Assembly: GCA_021292165.1 (NCBI GenBank)
Contig: CM037879.1
Span: 282,756,272 to 282,820,271, forward strand
DNA: 64,000 nucleotides
Direction of reading: 5' to 3'
DNA from: Shinisaurus crocodilurus
Lineage: Eukaryota > Chordata > Lepidosauria > Squamata > Shinisauridae
The position numbers were made by a program, and so were the translations under genes. The notes under the pieces are model-generated. The model saw only the letters and a list, made by a program, of their open reading frames with translations, did not search any database and was not told where the DNA came from. Shown here one piece after another: positions 1 to 11,088 of the stretch (the stretch's first letter is position 1; the number at the start of each line of letters is the position of its first letter).

Positions 1-461
1 CCAACGATATTACATGATGAATAATGGACAAAACAAAACTTGTGTGAGGAAGGGGATTGGGAAGCAGTGCGGTTACTCACATCTTTGCCCTCGCTGCCCT
101 TACCCTCAGTTGCCCTCATTGATGTTTAACCCTATTGGCTGCAATAACCCACATGATGTGAGCATCTGTGACATCATTGTACATCAGAGTCAGCACTGTG
201 TAACACCATCAACAAAAAGCACATGACCTGCCATAGCTAAGAGGATTCATAAAATAGGAGAGAGTATTTACAAGGAGTGCCAAAAACAGGATCCTCTTTT
301 TTTTGTCACTCGCACAAACAAACAGAAAATAAGGCAAGTCGCTTCAGTTTAGCCGTAACTATCTGAGGAACATCAACTTCAAATAGGCCACTCATCTTCT
401 TACTTACTATGTTCTTAAGCCATGCAAGCTGCCTGCAACAGCTGATTTTGTGTGTAACATT
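1..461. other. No recognised feature
   Basis: Moderately AT-rich sequence. I recognise no repeat family and no convincing coding frame here. The small frame near the left edge has no domain or composition suggesting a gene. Confidence 0.5.
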
Positions 462-706
462 TTTATTTATTTATTTATTATATTTATACCCTGCCTTTTT
501 TCCTGCAAGGAACCGAAGGCAGTTTACATAATCCTCCTCCTCCACTCCTCCATTTCATCCTCACAACAACCCTGTGAGGTAGGTTAGGCTGAGAGTCAGT
601 GACCGGCCCAAAGTCACCCAGTGGGTTTCATGGCCGAGCGGGGACTAGAACCCAGATCTCCTGAGTCCCAGTCCAACACTCTCACCACTACCTACGCCAC
701 ACTGGC
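462..706 (-). mobile_element. tRNA-derived, MIR-like SINE
   Basis: Read on the minus strand, a tRNA-like head comes first. It has a B-box-like segment GGGTTCTAGTCCC near 645-657. A core follows with the phrase CTCACAGGGTTGTTGTGAGG, then a tail ending in (TTTA)n on the plus strand at 462-480. The core resembles mammalian MIR and CORE-SINEs. Related copies lie at 24776-24905, 52835-53017 and 53940-54140, so it is a family. The internal pol III promoter is still visible, but activity cannot be judged. Confidence 0.75.
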
Positions 707-709
707 ATA

Positions 710-1159
710 TTGTAGGACAGTGATGGCGAACCTATGGCACGCGTGCCACAGCTGGCATGCAGGGACCTCTCTGTGGGCACTCGAGCCATTGGTCACCAGA
801 TCGCGAAAAGACCGTCCCCTTCTGCATTCAGCGTCGGGGTTCCATAGTAACTCCTCTCCACTCATTCTTCGCTGGCCTCCACAGGCAGGCACACTCCAGC
901 ATCTCCACCCCCAGAAGCGGACTGCGCAGGCACCCAGCCCTCCTTCTAACTGAACAGACAGCTCAGAAGCACAGTGCGTGCACGCCTGAATCTTTGCGCG
1001 CCCGGTGAAGAGCCATGCCCTGAGACAGAGCGGGGTGTGATTAGCTAGTGCCCCCACCTCCTTCCTGCCAAATTTAAGGCACTTTGAAATAAATAAGTTG
1101 GTTTTGTGTTGCAGTTTGGGCACTCGGGCTCAAAAAGGTTCGCCATCACTGTTGTAGGA
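710..1159. mobile_element. hAT-type MITE with 8-bp TSD
   Basis: The element occupies 718-1151 (434 bp). It starts CAGTGATGGCGAACCT and ends with the exact reverse complement AGGTTCGCCATCACTG. The 8-bp duplication TTGTAGGA flanks it at 710-717 and 1152-1159. An 8-bp TSD and CA...TG ends are hallmarks of hAT transposons. No transposase is encoded, so it is non-autonomous. It inserted just beyond the head of the preceding SINE. A close relative lies at 3278-3684. Confidence 0.93.
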
Positions 1160-1199
1160 CATCACAAGTAGCTCATGCAATCTGCAGTTAATCTGACGT

Positions 1200-1700
1200 T
1201 CTCTCCCAATGAGTGTTCCATGCCCAGGAATTTCGTAGCAGGAATCGCCTCTGCCAGCTACCTTGCATAGGGCAGGGTGGTGTCAAGGCCTATATTGGGA
1301 GACCAGGGAAGGGGAGGGTCTGTTGGAGAGTGAAGGCTGTGTTGCTCCGGACCAGAAGCCAACCCCCCCGTGAAGGAGAGATAGGTGCAGAGGATCTTCC
1401 AGGGAATTTAAGTCTGTACGTAAGTGACAGAGGCACTGGTTAGCTAAGCAGACAAGCTTGTAGGTTTTGTTTGTCCTTTCTAAGGTATCCTCTTTGCTCC
1501 TTCACCTTATTTGTTTTGTCAATCTGTTAATAAATTTGCCTAGTTAATAACTGGGCTGGTGTCGTGTATTTTGAGGGGTTTGGCCAAGACATAAGGGAAG
1601 GGATTTCTCCCCACATGACCTAACCACTTGGAGACACTACCCAGAGTTAAGATCTGAACCTGGAAAAGGGTGTGTGTGTGAAGGTGAATAAAGTCCCGCG
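1200..1700 (+). other. Possible solo LTR, unproven
   Basis: The stretch has an LTR-like character: an AATAAA-type signal in GTTAATAAATTTGCC near 1526-1540, then a GT-rich segment, with no coding content. I could not fix TG...CA ends or a TSD, so this is only a suggestion. Unrelated unique sequence is an equal alternative. Confidence 0.25.
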
Positions 1701-3155
1701 GTGGGGACAAAGAAATGTTACGTCAGTGGCTAACCACATGGGGCGTTGTTGTTTTTAACGGACTGGACCAACATTTTACAATGCTATATCACACTCAGGC
1801 ATCCATGTCTCCATTGGTTTGCATGAGGGAAAGAAAGGGCACACTCCTGAAAATGGCTGCTGGAGGACAAATGCCCATCCCTGCCAAGGACCCTTGCATC
1901 CTCCCCTCTCCTCTAGCGCTGCTTGCTTCCTCACCCCCAGTTGAGGAGTTTAAAAGGGGAGCAGGCTTTTGAGGGCATCAAGTAGGAGGTTGAGAGATAC
2001 AAAGAGCTGATGGGGAGGGGGGGGAAGAAGGCGGGCCGTTTAAAATCCGAACCAGAGGAGAATTCAGGGGCTTGGAAACGCTTCTCTCCTACTTTGAGGT
2101 AGGCTTTGATGAGACCACAAAGTTCTCCTCTAAGCCACAACTCAGAGAACTTCACCACACCAGCATTCATAATTTCAAGTCTTAAAACGAGGGAGCGGGC
2201 AACATGTGGCATGCAGGCCACATGTACCCCCTGGTCTTTTCTGCAGTCTCCAGGGTCCTGCCGCTGCCGAAATTCGAGGGCATGGTTGTAGTAAAAATGA
2301 ATAAATGGCGGTTTGCCTTCAGGCAAAGTTGCACTCCTGGAAGCCTCCTGGACGTGTGATTTTCGTCGAAAATACCATGCACCCTCCTTGCGCACCTTGC
2401 CTTAAATCAAAACAGTCCCTTCTGTTTGCCACTGATGCAGCACCAAATTTTGGCAGCAAGAGTGGCGGCACGGTGGCAGTCACAGTTTTGGTGGCTGTGG
2501 GGAGAGGTGTGGCCCCCAGTAGGTTCCGGGGGGGGGGGGGAGACTGGCCCTGGATTTGCCAGTTGCCCACCCCTGCTTAAAACCCTTCCTCTGTGGCAAC
2601 CGATTTTGTTCTTTCAAAAGGTAACCAAAACTATCTTTTGAAAGAATGAAAGCAGTAGCCCCCGGGGAAGAGTCATAAGACATGGAATCCACTGGCTGAC
2701 TAAATGATCATCTGTCCATCTTGGAGGGTGTCCCCTGGTTGTTCTTGCAGTTCGTACCCTCCCACCCGTCTCCTATTTGCCGATGTGCCAACAATGTTGG
2801 GTACACTAATGATTGGCTCAATGCTGGAGAATAAGCATAGAGATTTCAGTCCCCCTTTAGCCCTGCAATTCTAATGTTATCAAGCAGCCTTGCCATAAGG
2901 TTCTTTTGATCCCTGCTCAAGCTTTTCTAACTCAACCCAAATTATCCATTTTTCGCTTTGATCTCAATTTTCCTTCGCAAGTAACGGTTTCTTTTCTCTC
3001 TGAACTGTGCTGAAGCGGTGAAAACAGTCAGTAATGTATCAATGGCAGAACATCAAAAAGGAGGAAAAAGAGGAAGGGGGGGGAATCACAGGTCATAACC
3101 AATCTTTTTTTTTTTTTTTTAAATAATAATTCTCAGTTCTGACTCACTATAATTG
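1700..3155. other. Unassigned stretch
   Basis: No gene or recognised element. It holds a G run at 2529-2540 and a poly-T run near 3104-3120. Small frames here overlap on both strands and have no domain signature. Confidence 0.4.
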
Positions 3156-3159
3156 GGTG

Positions 3160-3269
3160 AGGGACTACAGCTCTGTGGTTGAACACATGCTTTGGATGCA
3201 GAAAGTCCCAGGTTCATACCTTGGTATGTGCTGTTCAAAGGATCTCAGGTACCAGGGCTGGAAAAGATC
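3160..3269 (+). mobile_element. tRNA-derived SINE head fragment
   Basis: This is a tRNA-like sequence in plus orientation: an A-box-like part around 3168-3185, then the B-box-like GGTTCATACC near 3211-3220. The same family appears in reverse at 27528-27728, 48600-48740 and 51440-51620. The hAT MITE at 3278 lies directly downstream, so the rest of the SINE is missing or displaced. Confidence 0.6.
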
Positions 3270-3692
3270 CTCTAGGTCAGTGATGGCGAACCTATGGCAC
3301 GCGTGCCACAGCTGGCACGCAGGAACCTCTCTGTGGGCAGCCATTGGTCGCCAGATCGTGAAAAGACCGTCCCCTTCTGCATTCAGCATCAGGTTTCCAT
3401 AGTAACTCCTCTCCACTCATTCCTCACTGGCCTCCACAGGCAGGCACACTCCAACATCTCCACCCCCAGAAGCGGACTGCGCAGGCACCCAGCTCTCCTT
3501 CTAACTGAACAGACAGCTCAGAATCTTTGTGCGCCCGGTGAAGAGCCATGCCCTGAGACAGAGCGGGGCACGATTAGCTAGTGCCTCCTCCTCCTTCCTG
3601 CCAAATTTAAGGCACTTTGAAATAAATAAGTTGGTTTTGTGTTGCAGTTTGGGCACTCGGGCTCAAAAAGGTTAGCCATCACTGCTCTAGGT
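3270..3692. mobile_element. hAT-type MITE with 8-bp TSD, second copy
   Basis: The element is 3278-3684 (407 bp), with ends CAGTGATGGCG and TAGCCATCACTG. The perfect TSD CTCTAGGT flanks it at 3270-3277 and 3685-3692. Its interior closely matches the copy at 718-1151, allowing for short indels, so both belong to one non-autonomous hAT family. No transposase is present. Confidence 0.93.
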
Positions 3693-3785
3693 GTTGTTGG
3701 ACGGCAACTCCCATCAGCTCTAGCCAACATGGCCAATGGTAAGGGATGATGGGAGTTGACATCCAACAGCATCTGGAGTGCCACA
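3693..3785. mobile_element. Palindromic hAT-like hairpin, partial
   Basis: Inverted arms around CAACTCCCATCAGCTC and GATGGGAGTTGACATCCAAC fold back on each other. The pattern is the common squamate hairpin seen again at 30231, 34471, 54143 and 58371. The outer terminal repeats are eroded. Confidence 0.6.
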
Positions 3786-3954
3786 CCGTCCTGTCCTAGA
3801 GAGATGCTGTCCAGACAGAGGAAACGGTACTAGGCTAGAAGGACCTATGGTCCGTCTCTCTATAAGGAGGGTTCATAACCATTTAGTCCAGAATAAGACA
3901 GGTTACGTGATGATCTAGGAATGTAACACTCAAGGATTTAGTCTAGTGAGCTAC

Positions 3955-4092
3955 TGTGGCCTATTTATGGATCCACTGAAATCAATGGGTCTACTCTAAG
4001 CATGACTAAGTCTGGACCCAGCCCATTAATGGGAAATATCAGGGATTCATCTAAAATAATTGGCATCCAGTATGGTGTAGTGGTTAGAGCAG
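3955..4092. repeat. Small palindromic repeat and tRNA-like SINE start
   Basis: 3955-4025 contains AATCAATGGGTCTACTCTAAG, a decayed form of the short foldback repeat best seen at 35498-35585. Immediately after, GTGTAGTGGTTAGAGCAGAG (4074-4093) looks like the A-box end of a tRNA-derived SINE that stops abruptly. Confidence 0.4.
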
Positions 4093-4420
4093 AGGTCCCC
4101 AATGAAACAGGCCCGTGGTGACCTCCAAGGCACCCACAAAGCTTTCTACTCCCTGTCCCCTTCAAAAAAAAATTAATTTAAAAAAATGTGAAATTTTTAG
4201 GATGCCTTTTTAGGTTCTCCTCCCTGCTCCTGAACCTTGTCCACATGGATGGACAAAACGGAAGGATTTTTATGCAAAAAGAAAATAAGAAAGCTCAACA
4301 TCTGATACGGACCCAAGTTGGAAGGAGCTTCAAGATGGAATTCAGAGAACTTTGGTGAACTCGGGTTTTGCTGATTCGCACATCCAGAGCCATGAATTCA
4401 CTAGATGGCTTAAACCAGTC

Positions 4421-4463
4421 CCTCTCTCTCTCTCTCTCATTCTCTCTCTCTCTCTCTCTCTCA
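4421..4463. repeat. (TC)n microsatellite
   Basis: An interrupted run of TC dinucleotides. The serine- and leucine-rich frames across it are artefacts of the repeat. Confidence 0.95.
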
Positions 4464-4504
4464 ACTTCAACTCTGTATCTGACATATGGAAACACAAATA
4501 TTAA

Positions 4505-4612
4505 CCTACCATACAGGGCTGTGATGAGGATGTTTAAGGTAAGATATGCAAAGTGCTTTAAACCCTCAAAATGCACTACATACCTGCTAAATGTTTTAAA
4601 ATAAATATAAAT
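4505..4612 (+). mobile_element. Old MIR-type SINE 3' end
   Basis: The phrases GGGCTGTGATGAGGATGTTTAAGG, GCAAAGTGCTTTAAACC and a short A-rich tail match the order of features in the 3' half of MIR-type SINEs. It is diverged and lacks the tRNA head. Confidence 0.5.
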
Positions 4613-4619
4613 AAATCCT

Positions 4620-6230
4620 CATCAAAGTGCCTCCTCCGGCTTGACACAGAGGCTAAATGCTTTAGGAGAGTCATCCAGATGCTGCTATAAATCTAAGACA
4701 AATCACAATAGTTCAGCAACTATTTACTGTGACTTTGCCTTCTAAAAAATCTCAAGAAAAAGTCTTCTTCTTCTGCATTACAAGCCATTGCTGCAGCCAG
4801 GCTGCAAATATATATGACAGCTTTGAAGCTATGAGGGTCAACCCCTATAATCATTTGTATCCTGGTTGTCTGAAGATAACATTTACCAAAGTCTGTTGCT
4901 CATAATTTCCCCCTAAATTCAAGGCTAGAGGGAAAATGTTTCTTGTTCATAGATGGTTGATTTTATTTTATTTTATTTTATTAATATTTTGGGAAACAGT
5001 ACCAAAGTTTTACATGTCATCCCTCCTAAATATTTCAGATACCTGTGGCACCAATATCAAGTTTCTATGCCCCAGGTACCCCCCCCCCACCAATTTCCTG
5101 TCCCTGTCTAGGCCTTATTTCTAGAGTTGCCAAGTCTGGTTTAAAGGCAAAAGCCATGAGAAGGAAAGATGGGCCTTGAAATTGCCCAGCCCAGTAGACT
5201 GAGCAGACAAAGGGGTCCCCTGGTCACAGTCTTTCATAGTAGGGTAAGATGTACTGTATTTCTAGTTAACATACTGTATATTATTTTTAAAAATCTGCAA
5301 TTATAATTATAAATTAGCATGTGTTTTGTGCCCCCTTTTGTCCTTTTTTGGGTGGGGGGTAATGTGTTTCCTCTTTTTTGGCAATACATACATGCCCACC
5401 CTGTCTCAGCTCTGCTCAAATATTTGCAACACCCTTCGATGACTTAGATAAGAGTAGGAAAACTCTCAAAGGGGAGAGCATTTGTCTGTGGACCCCTGCG
5501 TCAATACCGTATTCACTCAAAGAGAAATATTGAAGGAAATTTAGAGATACCTGGGGCAAAATAGCTGTTAAGAAAAGTCAGACAAATTATTGGGAGAGTT
5601 CTCCATGTGTCATCGCATTTTCGGGCGGCAGTTAAAATAATTCCTTTTTTCTTTTTGGGTATTCAGTACATATCCCATGATTATGGAAACTTGATAAGTG
5701 GAGATATGATTCTATAATGAAAACTCCCCAAGGGAAGCATGCAGCTGTAGTGTAAAACATACTGACATATTGTGCTTTGTCCCCAGGTAGCATATTAACA
5801 CTTTCTTCCTTTCAAGAGAAAACAATCTTAAATTTTTGACAATAATGGCAAAAGTGTCCCCGGAGCCAGAATCTTGGGTTTTGAAGATAACTCCCTCAGT
5901 TAATATTGAAAAGATGCAGGGAAGCTATGTGGAAGAGTTCAGAATGAAAAGGGAAAGAGAGATTTAAAGTTTATGGATGGGATCCAAGGAACCATCAAAC
6001 TAATTCAACAAGCTGCAAGTGGTTCGAGAGTACAACAGCTGCCTCGGGAGCTGGAGGGTTTGCTTTCTCCGGAGCTATTTGAGGAGAGGCAGGACAGCCA
6101 TCTCCCAGGGGAAACCCAATCCACTGGGTCATGCCTCTTAGAATATGTACATGTAGCATACAAAAACATGTTCAAGCCAGAATAAGTTGCATTTCTCCAC
6201 AGAGAAGCAGTTTGCGATATAGTACAAAGA
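4620..6230. other. No recognised feature
   Basis: AT-rich sequence with short homopolymer and TTTTA runs near 4963-4982. Nothing here supports a gene or an element. Confidence 0.5.
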
Positions 6231-6235
6231 TGCCA

Positions 6236-6560
6236 TCTAGGGATGGAGGAATCTGTCCATTTCACTTTTTCTCCATTTCTCATTTTCCTGTCTTAAGTTC
6301 AGCTCTCCCTAAACTTTGAGTTGTCTTAAAAAAAAAAAAAAGTTTGCATCAAAAATTGTATGCATTTTTGTGCGCAGTTCTCCTAATACATGCATTGTGA
6401 ATATGACTTTGCCTTCCCTTTTAATGCTCATTAGCATGCACATTATCACATAGCATCATTTTAAAAGTCTTTTTTTAAAAAAAAAATCACGTGAATTCTG
6501 CAAATGGGTTTAAGCCATTATCACATAGCATCACTTTAAAAAGTTTTTTTAATCATCTTA
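6236..6560. mobile_element. TAGGGATG-family MITE fragment
   Basis: Starts TAGGGATGGAGGAATCTGTC and runs into an AT-rich body with GCATTTTTGTGCGCAG, as in the better preserved copies at 26208-26660 and 44500-44934. The right end is not identifiable. Confidence 0.6.
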
Positions 6561-7075
6561 GTTCTGCTATTGTTTTTAAGCCAGGCGTTTATGTATATCG
6601 GCACCAGGGAAGTGAGTTTTAACATGGCTCTTTTAATGTGCCTTTCCTTGTGAATCAGTTTGCAGCAATAGTGATGCTGGAGAGGGCAGAAAGAGTGAAG
6701 ACAATGACCTTTTGAATATAAATTGGCACTGGAGCAGCTCCAGATCAGGGATACAAAGTCTGTGAACCAGGTGAAAGAATGTGCTCCCCAAAAGTGGAAG
6801 GTATGGGTCTCCTGAGGCCCTTTTCACACCCTTCAAAGGGTCTGTTTCATACTGAAAATGAAATAGCACAAAAATGCAGTGCAACACTTGTGAGAACTAA
6901 ACCTCAGACCAAGACAATCTATGTGTTATTTTAAGAGTCATTCCCAATGTAAAAGAGTATATTTCTCCAACAACGCTTAATTTTAAAATACCTTTTCAAA
7001 GGCATCATGCTGGGAAAAGGAACGCACAATGTCTAGACATTTGAACAAGAAGCAACTTGAACTGACATTTTGAAC
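6561..7075. other. No recognised feature
   Basis: No element, RNA or coding signal could be identified in this stretch. Confidence 0.45.
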
Positions 7076-7111
7076 GCACGCGCGCACGCACACACAACAC
7101 ACACACACATG
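7074..7111. repeat. (CA)n/(CG) microsatellite
   Basis: Alternating purine-pyrimidine run of CG and CA dinucleotides. Confidence 0.9.
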
Positions 7112-7383
7112 TTCAGATATTTTTCTGAACATTTATGTACATGCAATGGAAGTTTAACAGGATTAAAATTCATATAATTCAGACCATAACATGCCCTCTG
7201 CCTCCTTACATAGTAAGATCTTGGCACGGACTCACCCAAAGATGCAGTCCAGGAGGTTTCGTAGGCACTGCAGCCGCTGTGGTCTCACCCATTTCTCTTG
7301 CCCAGCAGTTGGTGTTAGGACTTAGACCAGGGAGATGTGGGTTCAAAACTCTGCCAATCTTTTTCCTCTTATAGCTCAAGGAC

Positions 7384-7690
7384 TTGCACTGATCTGGCCC
7401 TTGCTGGCTTTTGATGCCAACTGATGGCTCTTGCAGAGATCTTGATCTTGATCTGGCAATTCAAGCCATTTTATCTGGCCCTCAGTTGCCATACCACATT
7501 TCATTGAGCTGGCCCTTGATGTCAGCTGTTGGCTCTTGCACTGATCTGGCTCTTGATGGCAACTGATGGCTCTTGCAGAGATCTTGCTCTTGATCTGGCA
7601 ATTCAAGCCATTTATCTGGCCCTCAGTTGCCATGCCACCTTTTATTGATCTGGCCCTTGATGGCAACTGATTGCTCTTGCACTGATAACC
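7384..7690 (+). repeat. Tandem repeat of roughly 145-bp units
   Basis: The phrase TTGCACTGATCTGGC recurs near 7385 and 7536, and TTGCACTGAT again near 7678, giving spacings of about 150 and 142 bases. Within each unit GATGGCAACTGATGGCTCTTG and ATCTGGCCCTCAGTTGCC recur. Units are imperfect. A second block of the same units lies at 9310-9550. The long minus frame across it (to 8053) is produced by the repeat and is not a gene. Confidence 0.85.
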
Positions 7691-8190
7691 TTCCCCCCTT
7701 CCTCCACTCCTTGGGGGAAAAGTGGCATTAGGGCTGGGCTCAGCACACATGTGGCATCTAGTGGGCAGCTGTTGAGGCCCACCACTGGGCTGACAACTGA
7801 ACATACTCGGTGCCTTGGAGACTTGGAGTTGCCATTTAAATTTCCCACAACATCCCCAACATCGCATCAATCCAAGGCATAAAGGAAAATTTATGGCGGC
7901 CCCAAGATGCTCAGTGCTGATTGCCCATTGAGGCTCACCAGCAGAGGCCACTGTGCTAATGACCCCATCAAACATGTAATTGGCTGCAGGTGGAATACAC
8001 AGGTAGATAGGCAAAGTGGTAGGAAGCCAGGATGGTTGGATTTTGACAGTCAACCCTGCCTTTAGCTGAGGTTCAGGTACAAGGAGACTTACAAGTATTT
8101 CCTTTTAAATAGCATGCACCAAATTGCATTCATGGACTGACAATGTATTCAAATAAAGATCTTCAGGGAATGGGACTTTAGTACAAACCA
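7690..8190. other. Unassigned sequence between repeat and L2
   Basis: I see no family signature here. A minus-strand open frame continues from the tandem repeat, but it has no domain and its composition changes at the repeat border. Confidence 0.35.
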
Positions 8191-8195
8191 ATCTT

Positions 8196-8850
8196 TCCCT
8201 TTCTCGCCTAGACTACTGTAATGCGCTCTACGTGGGGTTACCCTTGAAGACGGTTCGGAAGCTACAGCTGGTACAGAACGCGGCGGCTCGCCTGGTTAAA
8301 GGCAGCTGCCGGCGGGATCACATCACGCCAGTGCTCAAGGAGCTACACTGGCTACCAGTTGCTTGCTGAGCTGAATTCAAGGTGTTGGTTTTGACCTTTA
8401 AAACCCTATACGGCTCCGGTCCAGTCTATCTCAAGGAGCGTCTCCAGCAACACCAAGTGGGCCGCTCAACAAGATCTGCCACAGACGGCCTTCTCCTTGT
8501 CCCTTCAGCCAGAGCAGCTAGACTGGTCGGGACGAGGAAGAGGGCCTTCTCTGTGGCAGCCCCCGTACTATGGAACTCTCTCCCAAGTGACCTCCGCCAT
8601 GCCCCCTCTCTGCTGAGCTTCCGCTGCTCATTAAAAACTTGGTTATTCAGGCAGGAATATGGGGTGGGCTAAGATTTTAAAATGTTATACTGTTTTAATG
8701 TATTTTAATATATTTTAATGGAGAAAAATGTTTTAATGTATTTTGTTCTGTTTTATTTTCTGTACATCGCCCAGGGTGGCTGGTTTGCCTGGCCAGATGG
8801 GCGATAAATAAATGCAAATAATAAATAAATAAATAAATAAACAAATACAT
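8196..8850 (+). mobile_element. L2-type LINE, 3' end
   Basis: Contains the C-terminal part of a reverse-transcriptase ORF with the usual L2-clade landmarks: [23 protein letters not shown], then FSVAAPVLWNSLP, and a closing LKTWLFRQ near 8632-8655. The 3' end is an (AAAT)n tail at 8800-8842. One frame change lies near 8360-8380, where part of the segment after KELHWLPV is lost. It is 5'-truncated: no endonuclease or catalytic RT core is present. The closest relative in the window is 53020-53925. Confidence 0.88.
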
Positions 8851-9309
8851 TGAAATTATCTTGTAATGGCTTACGACAGCAGGGTTTCCTGTATGTCATC
8901 CAAGACAGCTGGAGTCCACCCTCCTTGGAAACAGGATACAAGGAAGCTGAGATGCACCCCTGGACTGATCCGGTCTGACAATCCTGGTGGATACCTGCAG
9001 CTCTTGCTATATACTTCACACTGTGAAACATCTGTCGCGAAATACCCAGCAAGCTTGGCAGTATGTGCAACAAATTAATAAAATGTCATTTATTTAAGGG
9101 CTAAAATTGGAACACATGTAACAATAAGCACACCAAATTGCTTTGCTGTAGCAAGATCTTCTGCTCAAGCTTTATTGCATTCAATTATTATTTTGGAATA
9201 AGGTAGGTGTGAAGAGAGCAACAGTGGCATTACGCCACTAACTTGTGATTTACAAAAACACACACAAACACCATGCCACCTGCTTGCCCACTTAGTCTGC
9301 AAATTCAGC

Positions 9310-9550
9310 TATAGGCAACTGATGGGTCTTGCACCGATCTGGCCCTTGATGGCTCTTGATGGCAACTGATGGCTCTTGATCTGGCACTTCAAGCCATTTT
9401 ATCTGGCCCTCAGTTGCCATGCCACATTTCACTGACCTGGCCCTTGATGGCAACTGATGGCTGTTGCACTGATCCGGTTCTTGATCTGGCCCTTGATGAA
9501 GCTATTTTATCTGGCCCCCAGTTGCCATGCCACATTTTATTTAAGGTGTG
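9310..9550 (+). repeat. Second block of the 7.4-kb tandem repeat
   Basis: Repeats the phrases GATGGCAACTGATGGCT, TTTTATCTGGCCC and CAGTTGCCATGCCAC in the same order as at 7384-7690. About one and a half units are present. The shared phrase GCCACATTTTATTTAAGG resembles a short match near 40670-40690. Confidence 0.8.
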
Positions 9551-10700
9551 GTCAAACTTTTTGTTCACAGTTTGTCTTGAGAGAGAAGTGGGCAATAAAT
9601 CCCCATGCACAATCCATGTATGTTTTTCACTGCACTGTATGTGCATATTTTGGAGAAACAAAGTGCCACAGACCAAAATGGATAGATTCATCCAGCCCTG
9701 GCTGAAAAGAAAACGGTACCACAAACTGGCCACTGAACAGAAATGAACAGTTAATAAATAAGTCAGGAAAGGGCCGGGGGAAGTTAAGTGGGCTTTTCAG
9801 GACCTCCCCAAAGCACTATTTTTGCAATCCACCTAAAATCAGAACAGGAAAACATTCAGAGCACTCCTGGAAGAGAGTGGGCCTTGAGAATGCAGAATGG
9901 GCATTCCTCTTTCTCAGCTTCTGGTGGTGCCATTGACCATTCCTCTGTGCATCACACAGAAACCAGCAGTAGCATATGATACATTCTGGATTTCATCTGT
10001 GTTTGTTTGTTTGCAATCACTGTTCCAGACTCACTGGGAAATTCAACAAGCAGGCATTTTTCAGAGCAACCTCAAATTACAAACTGATAAGCTGCAGGGG
10101 TGAGAGAATTATGAAAAAGTGGTCTCTTTCCCCGTTCCATAGAGCTCCTGGCTGAGCAGAGATGCCATCCGTTTCTTCACTATTGAGGCAGTTCTGTGCA
10201 TGTCCTAGCTTTCAAATGAAATAATGTGGATTCCCTTCCTCATGCAAGAACACCATGCATTTATTAGAACACCCCCCCCACACACACACATACACAAACA
10301 TAGCAGAATTCTTGGAATGGAGCTACATTTACTTCCTAAGACCACAGTTATAAAAATGTTCACACATCTACTACATTAACGCTGCTTCCTCCTACCAAAT
10401 ATTTTTTTTTAATTGAGCTTCCCCCCCCCCCCGAATAAATACATAAATACATTGAGTACTGAGCAACAAAAAGAACATCTCACGTTATTATGCCAGCTGG
10501 TCATTATAAGAACTACAATTTAACTTTAAGAATTGGTGCCTGAGTTTGCTGTTTTTCTCTTCCTGTCCCCGTACCCTTTTTCCATTTGTGCAGTGTGTTT
10601 AAGATTGGAAGCCTGCACATAGGCATTCTTCTGTTTTTATTGGTTGTATGTAAGCCACTCAAGGAACCTTTTTGGGTGAAGAGCAGGATAAAAATGCTTT
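9550..10700. other. No recognised gene
   Basis: Contains a short CA-rich run at 10267-10290 and a C run near 10422-10433. No element ends or coding signals were identified. Confidence 0.45.
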
Positions 10701-10711
10701 CATTAAATACA

Positions 10712-11088
10712 TACAGGCATACCTCGGAGATATTGTGGGTTTGGTTCCAGACCACCATAATAAAGCGAATATCGCAATAAAGTGAGTCACATGAATTTTT
10801 TTTTGTTTCCCAGTGCATATAAAAGTTATGTTTACACTATACTGTAGTCTATTAAATGTGCAATAGCATTATGTCTAAAAAAATAATAATGTACGTACCT
10901 TAATTAAAAAAATACTTTATTGCTAAAAAAAAAATGCTAACCATCATCTGAGCCTTCAGCGAGTCGTAATCTTTTTGCTGGTGGAGGGTCTTGCCTCGAT
11001 GTTGATGGCTGCTGACTTCAATTTGTAAAAACCGCAATATCTGCGAAGCGCAATAAAGCAATGCGCGATAAAACGAGGTGTGCCTGTA
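10712..11088 (-). mobile_element. Tigger-type (Tc1/mariner superfamily) deletion derivative
   Basis: The element is 10714-11086, flanked by TA on both sides, the target duplication of Tc1/mariner and pogo-like transposons. It starts CAGGCATACCTCGGAGAT and ends with the inverted CGAGGTGTGCCTG. Both subterminal regions match, from memory, the ends of mammalian Tigger1, including the phrase for the last codons and 3' UTR read on the minus strand (near 10930-11015). The transposase body is gone: the 5' and 3' ends are joined near 11017-11025. It is non-autonomous. Confidence 0.85.

Noticed and set aside
7384..7690. CRISPR-like array
   Set aside because: Units are imperfect, spacers are not unique and the genome is eukaryotic.
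7376..8053. 225-codon minus frame
   Set aside because: Its C-terminal half is translated tandem repeat and the rest has no domain.
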